Origin: Candidatus Woesearchaeota archaeon
Lineage (GTDB): Archaea; Nanobdellota; Nanobdellia; Woesearchaeales; JACPBV01
DNA length: 17,826 bases
Direction: 5' to 3'
NCBI GenBank assembly: GCA_019322475.1
Contig: JAHWIN010000041.1
Location: forward strand, 1 to 17,826
The notes under the pieces were generated by a model. The model worked only from the letters and a program-made list of their open reading frames with translations. It was not told the DNA's origin and searched no databases. The translations under genes were made by a program, and so were the position numbers. Shown piece after piece: positions 6,018-13,357 of the stretch (its first letter is position 1; every line of letters starts with the position of its first letter).

Positions 6018-6080
6018 ATGGATGAACACGAAGAGTATTGGTTCTTTATCGAGTGTGATTCAGGCAGCTTAAGCTTTTGA
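6018..6080 (+). CDS. Possible 20-residue ORF, truncated at the island edge
   Basis: Reads MDEHEEYWFFIECDSGSLSF. It starts one base after the stop of the preceding small ORF and ends inside the convergent DUF4416 gene. The first 15 residues look protein-like and the rest is antisense to the neighbour, so this is probably the front of a gene cut off where the island meets the conserved neighbour. Confidence 0.25.
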   Translation: MDEHEEYWFFIECDSGSLSF

Positions 6081-6546
6081 TAAAAAAATCCTGGTTTTCC
6101 TTTACCCTGTAATCAGGGAAGGTGTGCCAGAAGATTCCTGCTTTTTTTCCTTTAAATGCCAGGATCTTGTGGGCATATACATCATCTGACAGCTTTTCCT
6201 TGTAATCAGTGCCTGTCTTGAAAGATGCAAGGACAAGCCCATCTTCATCAATATATCCCGGGTCTATGTTTATCTTTCTCCTGCCTTTTTCTGAGAATCC
6301 TTTCTCTATAGCTGAGGCCTGCTTTTTTATATCCACAAGGCCCTTTTTATCTAAGGTATTGTTGAATACCAGAAATCTTTTTAGCAATCCAGATCCCATC
6401 TCTTTTTCATAATAATGGGTGAACCGGTCGAAGCTGTATGCCCTGCTCTCTTTCAGGAGCTGAAGCCTTTCGGCAAGGATGGACCTGGCCTTGCAGTATG
6501 TTTTTTCATCAGAATACATGACTGCCATAATAAGAGTGCCTGCCAT
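6046..6546 (-). CDS. DUF4416 family protein
   Basis: Uncharacterised conserved protein of 166 residues. Family hallmarks are GSGLLKRFLVFNN (51-63), the RRKINIDPGYID block (89-100) followed by GLVLASFK, DVYAHKILAF, and the terminal WHTFPDYR (140-147) before the FF helix. No catalytic residues have been established for the family to my knowledge; the invariant Asp, His and Arg residues hint at an enzyme. The start is fixed by a TATA box centred near 6573, giving a leaderless mRNA at 6546. It lies downstream of metK on the same strand with its own promoter, and a poly-T run separates them. No sign of damage. Confidence 0.85.
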   Translation of the reverse strand: MAGTLIMAVMYSDEKTYCKARSILAERLQLLKESRAYSFDRFTHYYEKEMGSGLLKRFLVFNNTLDKKGLVDIKKQASAIEKGFSEKGRRKINIDPGYIDEDGLVLASFKTGTDYKEKLSDDVYAHKILAFKGKKAGIFWHTFPDYRVKENQDFFIKSLSCLNHTR

Positions 6547-6566
6547 GTGGATAAGGGATGGCCTTA

Positions 6567-6578
6567 TGTATTTAAACC
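6567..6578 (-). promoter_or_regulatory. TATA box of the DUF4416 gene
   Basis: The minus strand reads ggtttaaatacataa across this site, about 27 bases before the ATG at 6546. Confidence 0.55.
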
Positions 6579-6654
6579 TGACTGGAATAAACCTATTCGC
6601 TTGTGCAGTGGATTACTGTTTCATGGGCGTAATACCATCTTTGATAAGAATGAT

Positions 6655-6684
6655 CAAAAGAAAAAACCAAAAGAAAAAAATAAA
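6655..6684 (-). terminator. Poly-T terminator of metK
   Basis: On the minus strand, just past the metK stop, there are three consecutive T runs (seven, four and six T, then four more). No hairpin precedes them. Oligo-T tracts alone terminate transcription in archaea. Confidence 0.55.
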
Positions 6685-6698
6685 GGAAGCTAAGATAC

Positions 6699-7871
6699 TC
6701 AGCTTTCTATCCCTGACTCCTTCTTAAGGGCTTCAGCCTTGTCTGTGATCTCCCAGCTGAAGTCAGGATCATCTTCCCTTCCGAAATGCCCATAGGCAGC
6801 TGTTTTCCTGTAGATAGGCCTTCTGAGCCTCAGGCCTTCAACTATCCCTTTTGCCGTAAGATCAAAATTCTTTGCCACAAGCTCTGATATCTTCTCTTCC
6901 GGTATCTTGCTTGTGCCGAAGCATTCTATGTTTATCGATGTCGGCTTTGCGACGCCTATGCAGTAGCTTAAGGCGACCTCGCACTTATCTGCCAGACCTG
7001 CTGCAACTATGTTTTTAGCTACGTACCTTGCCGCATATGCTCCGCTCCTGTCAACCTTGGAAGGGTCTTTTCCTGAGAAAGCCCCCCCTCCGTGCCTTCC
7101 TACACCTCCATATGTATCGACAATGATCTTTCTTCCTGTAATTCCTGTATCCCCTTCAGGCCCGCCTATGACAAATGCGCCGGTAGCATTGATGTGGATA
7201 TTCGTGCTTTCATCCATATAGTCCTTGCATATAGGGTTTATCACGTGCTCGACTATCTGCTCCTTAAGGTCCTGCTCTGAGATCTCGTCCTTATGCTGCT
7301 GCGCTATGACAACTGCAGTAAGCTTCTTAGGCTTTCCGTCCTCGTACATCACGCTTACCTGGGACTTTCCGTCAGGACCGAGATGGGGTATTATACCCTC
7401 TTTCCTTACATAGGACAGCCTTCTTGCCAGCTTATGGGCAAGCATTATAGGGAGGGGCATGAGCTCTTTTGTCTCGTTGGAAGCATAGCCGTACATCATT
7501 CCCTGGTCTCCTGCTCCCTGTTCCTTATCCTCTCCCTGGCCTTCTGTCACCCCTGCAGATATGTCCGGGCTCTGCTCATGCAGGGATACCCATACGCCTG
7601 CATCCTCTGAGTCTATCCCGAACTTAGGGTCTGTATATCCTATCTCCTTCAATGTAGACCTGACTACACTCTGGACATCAACATAGCCTTTGCTGCTAAC
7701 CTCGCCTGCAACATGCACTGTCCCTGTAGTCGTAAGGCATTCTACAGCCACTCTTGAGTTTGGATCCTGCTTGTAGAGCTCATCCAGTATGGCGTCTGAC
7801 ATCTGGTCACAGACCTTGTCCGGATGGCCTTCTGTTACGCTTTCTGATGTGATATATTCGATTTTACCCAT
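6699..7871 (-). CDS. metK: S-adenosylmethionine synthetase, bacterial type
   Basis: Forms S-adenosylmethionine from methionine and ATP. All bacterial/eukaryotic MAT signatures are present: SVTEGHPDK (residues 11-19), the hexapeptide GAGDQG (119-124), GGGAFSGKDPSKVDRS starting at 261, and KPTSINIECFGT. At 390 residues it has the usual length. Most archaea use a different, distantly related MAT, so a bacterial-type enzyme here points to old gene transfer or a lineage trait. Start: ATG at 7871 has GGAGGGG (7878-7884) six bases upstream and lies 23 bases after the predicted transcript start; the in-frame ATG at 7904 lies before that start. It is divergent from an XRE-CBS regulator, with operator-like repeats between them. 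Confidence 0.97.
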   Translation of the reverse strand: MGKIEYITSESVTEGHPDKVCDQMSDAILDELYKQDPNSRVAVECLTTTGTVHVAGEVSSKGYVDVQSVVRSTLKEIGYTDPKFGIDSEDAGVWVSLHEQSPDISAGVTEGQGEDKEQGAGDQGMMYGYASNETKELMPLPIMLAHKLARRLSYVRKEGIIPHLGPDGKSQVSVMYEDGKPKKLTAVVIAQQHKDEISEQDLKEQIVEHVINPICKDYMDESTNIHINATGAFVIGGPEGDTGITGRKIIVDTYGGVGRHGGGAFSGKDPSKVDRSGAYAARYVAKNIVAAGLADKCEVALSYCIGVAKPTSINIECFGTSKIPEEKISELVAKNFDLTAKGIVEGLRLRRPIYRKTAAYGHFGREDDPDFSWEITDKAEALKKESGIES

Positions 7872-7913
7872 TTTTATCCCCTCCAGTTTTTTCTGTATCC
7901 ACATTAAGAGGGG

Positions 7914-7926
7914 TTATTTTTAAATC
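7914..7926 (-). promoter_or_regulatory. TATA box of metK
   Basis: The minus strand reads atttaaaaataac, predicting a transcript start near 7894 and a 23-base leader carrying the strong ribosome site. Confidence 0.6.
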
Positions 7927-7938
7927 TTTATGCAAGAA

Positions 7939-7956
7939 TTATTCCGAAAGGAATAA
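7939..7956. promoter_or_regulatory. Operator-like palindrome, site 1 (upstream of metK)
   Basis: TTATTCCGAAAGGAATAA is a perfect inverted repeat: 7-base arms around GAAA. It lies directly upstream of the metK TATA box. Its 17-base core (7941-7957) matches site 2 at 15 of 17 positions. Confidence 0.7.
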
Positions 7957-7999
7957 AAGATTGGGCTTAGGGCGAGCAGATAGGCAAAAAGCCAGCGAT

Positions 8000-8016
8000 A
8001 TTCCAAAAAGAATAAA
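8000..8016. promoter_or_regulatory. Operator-like site 2 (overlaps regulator promoter)
   Basis: ATTCCAAAAAGAATAAA differs from site 1 at two positions only. It is offset 59 bases from site 1 and overlaps the TATA box at 8011-8020, the position expected for autorepression by the XRE-CBS protein. The role is inferred. Confidence 0.65.
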
Positions 8017-8020
8017 TATA
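8011..8020 (+). promoter_or_regulatory. TATA box of the XRE-CBS regulator gene
   Basis: aataaatata predicts a transcript start near 8040, just before GAGGG at 8043-8047 and the ATG at 8052. Confidence 0.5.
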
Positions 8021-8051
8021 ACCTATGATTATTCTTATCTTTGAGGGCGAT

Positions 8052-8594
8052 ATGGCGTATGAGATAGAGGAGATAAAGGAGATTAGGAAAAGGCTGGGGC
8101 TTACGCAGGGGCAGCTGGCCCAAAGGGCGGCTGTTTCACAGAGCCTTATAGCCAAGGTAGAGTCCGGAAGACTGGATCCTGCCTATTCGAAGGCCAAGAA
8201 GATATTTAAGGCACTGGACTCGCTGGGGACAAAGAAGGAGCTTAAGGCGTGGCAGATAATGAACCGGAAGGTCCTGTCTGTAAAGCCGGGTGAGGGCGTA
8301 AGGGCTGTAATAGAGAAGATGAAAAAGGCCGGTATCTCCCAGATGCCTGTAATAGAAGAGAATAAGTCCATCGGCGTCATATCTGAATCCATAATCCTTG
8401 AGGCTCTGCTTAACAAAAAAGGGAACAGGGTGGAGGAGATAATGGAGGACAGCGCTCCTGTGGTGAGCAAGAACACCTCGATAAGCGCCGTGTCTAACCT
8501 GCTTCGCTTCTGCCCCATGGTGCTGGTAAGCGACAACGGAAAGCTAAAGGGAGTAATAACAAAGTCTGACCTGCTTGGAAATGTCTATAGGTGA
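8052..8594 (+). CDS. XRE helix-turn-helix regulator with two CBS domains
   Basis: A DNA-binding regulator with a ligand sensor. Residues 6-60 form an XRE-type helix-turn-helix (RKRLGLTQGQLAQRAAVSQS then LIAKVESGRLDP). Residues about 68-178 form two CBS motifs, a Bateman pair that in other proteins binds AMP, ATP or S-adenosylmethionine. This domain order occurs in an archaeal family of putative regulators. Start: ATG at 8052 has GAGGG four bases upstream; the ATG at 8025 would precede the transcript start predicted from the TATA box at 8011-8020. Length 180 residues. It is divergent from metK. Paired operator-like sites lie in the shared region, one over its own promoter and one beside that of metK, so it probably controls both. 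The ligand is unproven. Confidence 0.9.
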   Translation: MAYEIEEIKEIRKRLGLTQGQLAQRAAVSQSLIAKVESGRLDPAYSKAKKIFKALDSLGTKKELKAWQIMNRKVLSVKPGEGVRAVIEKMKKAGISQMPVIEENKSIGVISESIILEALLNKKGNRVEEIMEDSAPVVSKNTSISAVSNLLRFCPMVLVSDNGKLKGVITKSDLLGNVYR

Positions 8595-8668
8595 TTTTCT
8601 TTAAACTATGCTGATTTAATATTCCGACTTAGGCCTCAACTAAGCTTCTTCTTCGGATTTTCATAATC

Positions 8669-8678
8669 TTTATAAATA
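8669..8678 (+). promoter_or_regulatory. TATA box of polB
   Basis: tttataaata is centred 26 bases before the ATG at 8700, fitting a leaderless transcript. Confidence 0.6.
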
Positions 8679-8699
8679 TTCAGGGCATATTCTTCTTAT

Positions 8700-11147
8700 A
8701 TGGCGGATAAAGCGGTCTTTTTTCCATTAGACATAACCTATAAGGTCGAGAACGGCAAGGCTATGATCCTTTTGTTCGGGAGGACTGCAGGCAATAAGCA
8801 GATTTGTGTGGTAGATAATAGCTTTGAGCCCTATTTCTATGCTATACCCAGGAAAGGGAAGGATATCGAGGAAAAGCTCAGGAAGATAAGCGTTGAGAGA
8901 AACGGAGAGACATCCAGGGTGACAAAGACAGAGAAGGTAAAGAGGCGCTTCCTGGGGGAAGAGGTTGAAGCGGTAAAGGTCTTTGTAGGGCTTCCCCGGG
9001 ACGTTCCCATAATAAGGGAAGTGATAAAAGACTGGGAGATCCTTGAGTCTGTTACAGAGTATGACATAAAATTCAAGAAAAGATACCTTCTTGACAAGGG
9101 GGTAACTCCCTTGACGGCTGTTGAGGCAGAGGGCGAGTTTGTAAAATACCATTCAAGGGTTCCTGTTCTCCTGGCTGAAAAGATAGAAGAGAAGGAGGAG
9201 CCCTCTTTAGAGAAACCAAGGCTTCTTGCTTTTGACATAGAGACATACAACCCAAACGGAAAGAGCATAGAGCCTGAAAAGAACCCAATCCTGATGGTGT
9301 CCTTCTATGGCCCGAGGCTCAAGAAGGTAATAACATGGAAAAGGTTTAAGGGCAGCAGGGATTATGTTGAATTCGTAAAAAGCGAGGTGGAGCTTATAGA
9401 GGGGATAAAAGAGACCATAAACGATTTCAAGCCAGACATCCTCACAGGGTATTTCTCAGACGGATTTGATTTCCCTTATATAAAGGCAAGGGCTGACAAG
9501 TACAAGATAAAGATGGACATAGGCCTGGACTTTTCAGAGCTGAAGGTAAAGAAGGGCAAGGCCACTACAAGCGACATCACAGGGATAAACCATCTTGATA
9601 TCTTTAAGTTCATAAGGAAGATCGTGGGCCCTTCTATGGATACGTACAGCATGAGCCTGAATTCTGTGGCATCAGAGCTGCTGAAAGAGAAGAAGGTTGA
9701 TGTTGACCTTGAAAGCCTTTCAAAGGTGTGGGACAAGAATCCTGAGAAACTCGGAATATACTGCGAGTATAACCTCCATGATTCTTTCCTTACATACGAG
9801 CTGGCAGAGAAGATGATGCCTAACATAATAGAGCTTGTGAAGATCGTGGGCCTTACTGTCCCTGACCTTGCACGGATGGGGTTTTCACAGCTTGTCGAGT
9901 CATACATACTCAAGCAGGCCCCTCTTTCGAAGGAGGTCGCCCCTGAGCTGCCGCATAACAAGGAGCTGAAAAAAAGGCAGATGCAGACATACAAGGGGGG
10001 TTTTGTGTTTGAGCCCAAGCCGGGCCTCTATAAGGATGTTGTCGTCTTTGATTACAGGAGCCTTTATCCTACGATAATAGCCTCCCATAACATAGACCCG
10101 GGAACATTGAACTGCAGGTGCTGTGAAGGGAAGAAAAAAGCACCTGTGGACGGAAAGAAAAAATACTGGTTCTGCTCAAAAAGAAAAGGGTTTCTTCCCT
10201 CCCTGATAGAGGACATCATAACGAGGAGGATAAGGGTAAAGGAGATAATGAAAGAAAAAAAAAGCCCTTTGATGGAAGCCAGGTCCAATTCACTGAAACT
10301 GCTTGCAAACTCATTCTACGGCTATCTTGGGTTTCCCATGGCAAGGTGGTACAGCATCGAGTCTGCAAGGTCAACAGCAGCTTACGGCAGGTTCTATATC
10401 CATAAGGTCATAGATGAGGCTGAAAAAAACGGCTTCAATGTCCTTTACAGCGATACTGACAGCGTGTTTTTGGCATTGGGCGGAAAGACCAAAAAAGAGG
10501 CGTTCAGGTTCCAGGAAAAGATCAATTCAGAGCTTCCGGGGCTGATGGAGCTGGAGTATGAAGGGTTCTATCCTGCAGGGATATTTGTCTCTGCCAAGGT
10601 CGGAAGGTTCGGGGCAAAGAAAAAATACGCCCTTCTTTCTGAGGACGGAAACCTCAAGATAAGGGGCTTTGAGGCTGTAAGGAGGAACTGGAGCCTTATA
10701 GCAAAGGATGTTCAGGAGAATGTCCTTAACATCGTGCTGAAGGAGAAAAATCCGGAAAAGGCCATAAGCTATGTCAAGCAGGTGATAGAGTCGTTAAGGA
10801 AGAACAAGGTTCCCCTGAAGCAGGTCATCATACATACGAGGCTGCAGAAAGCTATCGATGAATACAGCGCCATAGGCCCGCATGTCGCTGTTGCAGCGAA
10901 GATGAAGAAAAAAGGGATAGATATCTCTCCGGGATCCACCATAGAGTTCATAATCACCAGGAAAGGCGATAAGATAAGGGACAAGGCAAGGCTTCCTGAG
11001 GAGGTAAAACAGGATGATTATGACCCTGACTATTACGTGAACAACCAGGTTGTCCCTGCTATAGAGAAGATCTTTGAGGTCCTTGGCTATTCTAAGGATG
11101 ACCTGACAGAGAGCAAGGAGCAGAACAAGCTGCACAGGTTTTTTTAA
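8700..11147 (+). CDS. polB: Family B DNA polymerase
   Basis: Replicative/repair polymerase with 3'-5' proofreading. Exonuclease motifs: FDIET (Asp179, Glu181), SDGFDFPY (Asp257) and YNLHD (Asp361). The exo II motif has Phe where many archaeal enzymes have Asn, five residues before its Asp. Polymerase motifs: A at DYRSLYPTII (451-460), B at KLLANSFYG (533-541), C at YSDTDS (Asp585, Asp587). A cysteine cluster (Cys472, 474, 475, 492) after motif A may bind zinc. The C-terminus QNKLHRFF is a canonical PCNA-interacting QxxLxxFF box. Length 815 residues, no intein. The start is set by the leaderless TATA geometry. It is a single-gene unit; the downstream gap holds a MITE-like insertion. Confidence 0.97.
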   Translation: MADKAVFFPLDITYKVENGKAMILLFGRTAGNKQICVVDNSFEPYFYAIPRKGKDIEEKLRKISVERNGETSRVTKTEKVKRRFLGEEVEAVKVFVGLPRDVPIIREVIKDWEILESVTEYDIKFKKRYLLDKGVTPLTAVEAEGEFVKYHSRVPVLLAEKIEEKEEPSLEKPRLLAFDIETYNPNGKSIEPEKNPILMVSFYGPRLKKVITWKRFKGSRDYVEFVKSEVELIEGIKETINDFKPDILTGYFSDGFDFPYIKARADKYKIKMDIGLDFSELKVKKGKATTSDITGINHLDIFKFIRKIVGPSMDTYSMSLNSVASELLKEKKVDVDLESLSKVWDKNPEKLGIYCEYNLHDSFLTYELAEKMMPNIIELVKIVGLTVPDLARMGFSQLVESYILKQAPLSKEVAPELPHNKELKKRQMQTYKGGFVFEPKPGLYKDVVVFDYRSLYPTIIASHNIDPGTLNCRCCEGKKKAPVDGKKKYWFCSKRKGFLPSLIEDIITRRIRVKEIMKEKKSPLMEARSNSLKLLANSFYGYLGFPMARWYSIESARSTAAYGRFYIHKVIDEAEKNGFNVLYSDTDSVFLALGGKTKKEAFRFQEKINSELPGLMELEYEGFYPAGIFVSAKVGRFGAKKKYALLSEDGNLKIRGFEAVRRNWSLIAKDVQENVLNIVLKEKNPEKAISYVKQVIESLRKNKVPLKQVIIHTRLQKAIDEYSAIGPHVAVAAKMKKKGIDISPGSTIEFIITRKGDKIRDKARLPEEVKQDDYDPDYYVNNQVVPAIEKIFEVLGYSKDDLTESKEQNKLHRFF

Positions 11148-11156
11148 GGCATTATC

Positions 11157-11165
11157 TTTTCAACA
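11157..11165. repeat. 9-bp direct repeat, left flank of inverted-repeat element
   Basis: TTTTCAACA, identical to 11335-11343, abuts the left end of the inverted-repeat element with one base between. It looks like a target site duplication. Confidence 0.6.
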
Positions 11166-11334
11166 GGGGGTTGTTGCGGAATTCTCCTTTCAGTCGGGGT
11201 TAGCACCTGGCTCGGCTGTATTGTTTTTAGCGGTAGCCGACGTCCCCCGGATGGGGCATCCCCCTTGTCGGCGTGATATAACCTTAATAAGCCTCGCATA
11301 AATGGCGCTAACCCTCCATTCCGCAACAACCCCT
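11166..11334. mobile_element. MITE-like element, 169 bp
   Basis: Ends are a perfect 16-base inverted repeat, GGGGTTGTTGCGGAAT (11167-11182) and ATTCCGCAACAACCCC (11318-11333), plus a G-T at the outermost position. It is flanked by the exact 9-base direct repeat TTTTCAACA. Inside, GGGTTAGC (11197-11204) pairs with GCTAACCC (11307-11314), GCCGAC (11236-11241) with GTCGGC (11267-11272), and GGATG-GGG-CATCC (11249-11261) forms the tip, so the whole unit can fold into one long branched hairpin. There is no ORF of note. It sits between the polB stop and the TATA box of the next gene. The target duplication favours a non-autonomous transposable element over a stand-alone RNA gene. RNase P and SRP RNA motifs were looked for and not found. 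Confidence 0.6.
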
Positions 11335-11343
11335 TTTTCAACA
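11335..11343. repeat. 9-bp direct repeat, right flank of inverted-repeat element
   Basis: TTTTCAACA, second copy. Removing the element and one copy would leave polB and the TATA box of the next gene joined by a short ordinary spacer. Confidence 0.6.
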
Positions 11344-11348
11344 AAAAG

Positions 11349-11358
11349 ACTTATAAAC
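11349..11358 (+). promoter_or_regulatory. TATA box of the transglutaminase-like gene
   Basis: acttataaac is centred about 27 bases before the ATG at 11381. It lies five bases beyond the 9-bp flanking repeat of the inserted element. Confidence 0.6.
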
Positions 11359-11380
11359 AATGGATTGTCTTTAAAGGCTG

Positions 11381-13339
11381 ATGAAAAAGAGGCTTTTGAT
11401 CTTGATATTTTTATTGCTTTTGCCTACAGCTGTTTCCCAGGATTGGCTCTTCAGCAGCGAGCATATAACTGCAGGCGTCAGGATAAGCGGAAAGGTAGGC
11501 ATCATAGCCGAGAACTCACGGCATGAGCTGGATTATGTTTTTGCTAACCTTTCTTTCATACCAAGGGAGGGTTTCCAGCAGGACCTTATCAGCATAAAAA
11601 CCTCCCCTGATGTTCCGGTAACAGATGATTCTGCAGTATTCAGGTGGGATAATCCAGAAGAGGATGAGCTTTCATTCAGCCTGGAGGCTGATGTCAGGAG
11701 CTACAACAGGATCAAAGGCGTCGAGACGGGGATAAGGTTTCCCTTAAGGGGCCTGCCTGAGGATACGAAGAAGTACACAAGCCCCTCTGAAACCGCAGAT
11801 TCTGATAACACGGAGATAGTGAGAAAGGCTTCTGAGCTTATAGAAGGAGAGTCAGACCTCTATGTTATAGTCTTTAATCTTGGGAAATGGACCAAAGAGA
11901 ATGTTGAATACGACCTAAGCACATTAACAGAAAGCGCAAGCCAGAAAGCATCATGGGTGCTGAAAAACAGGCAGGGCGTATGTGACGAGCTTACCAATCT
12001 TTTTATAGCCATGAACAGGGCGCTTGGGATACCTGCGAAGTTCATCTCAGGGGTCGCTTATACCAATGCCAAGGAATTCGGGGAGGGATTTGGGCCGCAT
12101 GGATGGGCTGAGGTCTATTTTCCGGGCTATGGGTGGGTCCCTTTTGATGTAACATACGGGGAGTTCGGCTTTGTCGATGCAGGACATATAAAGCTGAAAG
12201 AAAGTGTCGATGCTGCTGAAAGCTCTACCCAGTTCCAGTGGCTTGGGAGGGATACCAACATAAAGACACACCCCCTGGATATAGATGTAGAGGTCAAGGA
12301 AACATACGGAGAAGTGGATGACCTTATATCCATCGATGCAAAGGCTGTGAAGGATAATGTAGGTTTTGGGAGCTATAACCTTATAGAAGCTGCTGTAGAA
12401 AACCTTGAAGGGCATTATGTGACTACAGAGCTGGTGCTTTCCAGGTCCAGCGAGATAGAGATCATGGGGGAAGAAAGGAAGGTCATAGTGCTGAAGCCCA
12501 ATGAGGAGAAGAAGGTAAGCTGGATAGTCCAGGTAAGCAGCAGCCTGGATGAAGGATACATATACACGTTCCCTTTTTCTGTCAGCTCTGTAAGGAACGT
12601 AAGCTCTTCCTTGAGGTTTGATGCTGTTGAAAACGGCAAGAGGTTCAGCCTTGAGGGGATAGAAAGCCTTGTCAATGATGATGAAAACGGGAAGACATAT
12701 CTTGGGGATATAGAGCTGAGCTGCATCGCTGATGAAGATGAGATATATGATTATGAAGAGACAGGCATAAGCTGCATAGTCACGAATGCGGGGAATACCT
12801 ATCTTGAAGGTGTTAGGGTCTGCCTTCAGGGGAATTGTGAAGAGGTGGAGCTGGGGATATCCCAGGAGAAGAAGGTTGAGCTTGAGTTTAAGCCTGAGCA
12901 GGCAGGCTCGCAGGAGGTTGTGATAAAAGCGGGCAACACAGATGTAAGCCGGTCAGCATTTGTCGATATCGTTGTCTATGATATGCCCTCCATAGAGATA
13001 ACAGAGCTTGTGCATGCTGATGAGGTCAGATACAAAGAGCAGTATGAGATATCTTTCATACTGGACAAGGCATCATCATTTTCCCCTTACGAAGTATCTA
13101 TAAAGATAGAGCCCGTAGGAAAGGAATGGAAACTCAGCCAGCTTGACGAAGACAGGAAGTTTCTCCTGAAGATGTACGGAAGCGAGCTGATGCCGGGAAA
13201 GAACGATTTCAGGATATTGATAACATACAAGGATCTGAACGGAAAAAGCTATTCCACTAGCAAAGAGCTCAGCGTCAGCCTGGTAGATGTCAGCATTGTC
13301 CAAAGGGTCATACTGTTCATCAAGGGGCTATTGAGCTAG
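11381..13339 (+). CDS. Secreted transglutaminase-like protein with Ig-like repeats
   Basis: An exported 652-residue protein. Residues 1-19 are a signal peptide (MKKRLLILIFLLLLPTAVS), with likely cleavage before QDW. Residues 20-130 are beta-rich. The transglutaminase-like (papain-fold) core spans about 165-275 with a complete Cys-His-Asp triad: Cys201 in GVCDELT, His240 in GPHGWAEVYF and Asp256 in WVPFDVT. The rest (about 290-640) looks like beta-sandwich domains of CARDB/Ig type, one containing paired cysteines (SCIADEDE, GISCIVTNAGNTY). No C-terminal membrane anchor is evident; the last 16 residues are mildly hydrophobic. Such proteins may act as proteases, amidases or crosslinkers at the envelope. 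It is followed 18 bases later by a cation transporter, probably one operon. Substrate unknown. Confidence 0.88.
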   Translation: MKKRLLILIFLLLLPTAVSQDWLFSSEHITAGVRISGKVGIIAENSRHELDYVFANLSFIPREGFQQDLISIKTSPDVPVTDDSAVFRWDNPEEDELSFSLEADVRSYNRIKGVETGIRFPLRGLPEDTKKYTSPSETADSDNTEIVRKASELIEGESDLYVIVFNLGKWTKENVEYDLSTLTESASQKASWVLKNRQGVCDELTNLFIAMNRALGIPAKFISGVAYTNAKEFGEGFGPHGWAEVYFPGYGWVPFDVTYGEFGFVDAGHIKLKESVDAAESSTQFQWLGRDTNIKTHPLDIDVEVKETYGEVDDLISIDAKAVKDNVGFGSYNLIEAAVENLEGHYVTTELVLSRSSEIEIMGEERKVIVLKPNEEKKVSWIVQVSSSLDEGYIYTFPFSVSSVRNVSSSLRFDAVENGKRFSLEGIESLVNDDENGKTYLGDIELSCIADEDEIYDYEETGISCIVTNAGNTYLEGVRVCLQGNCEEVELGISQEKKVELEFKPEQAGSQEVVIKAGNTDVSRSAFVDIVVYDMPSIEITELVHADEVRYKEQYEISFILDKASSFSPYEVSIKIEPVGKEWKLSQLDEDRKFLLKMYGSELMPGKNDFRILITYKDLNGKSYSTSKELSVSLVDVSIVQRVILFIKGLLS

Positions 13340-13357
13340 TGTAAACAAGAGGGTATG

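Noticed and set aside
8700..11147. Intein in DNA polymerase B
   Set aside because: Motifs A, B and C are continuous and the length is normal for the family; no insertion is present.
11166..11334. SRP RNA, RNase P RNA or H/ACA guide RNA
   Set aside because: The conserved SRP helix 8 and RNase P core motifs are missing, there is no promoter directly upstream, and flanking 9-base direct repeats fit transposition better.
11302..11526. Plus-strand open frame overlapping the start of the transglutaminase gene
   Set aside because: It starts inside the inverted-repeat element and is out of frame with a gene that has a clear promoter, signal peptide and catalytic triad.
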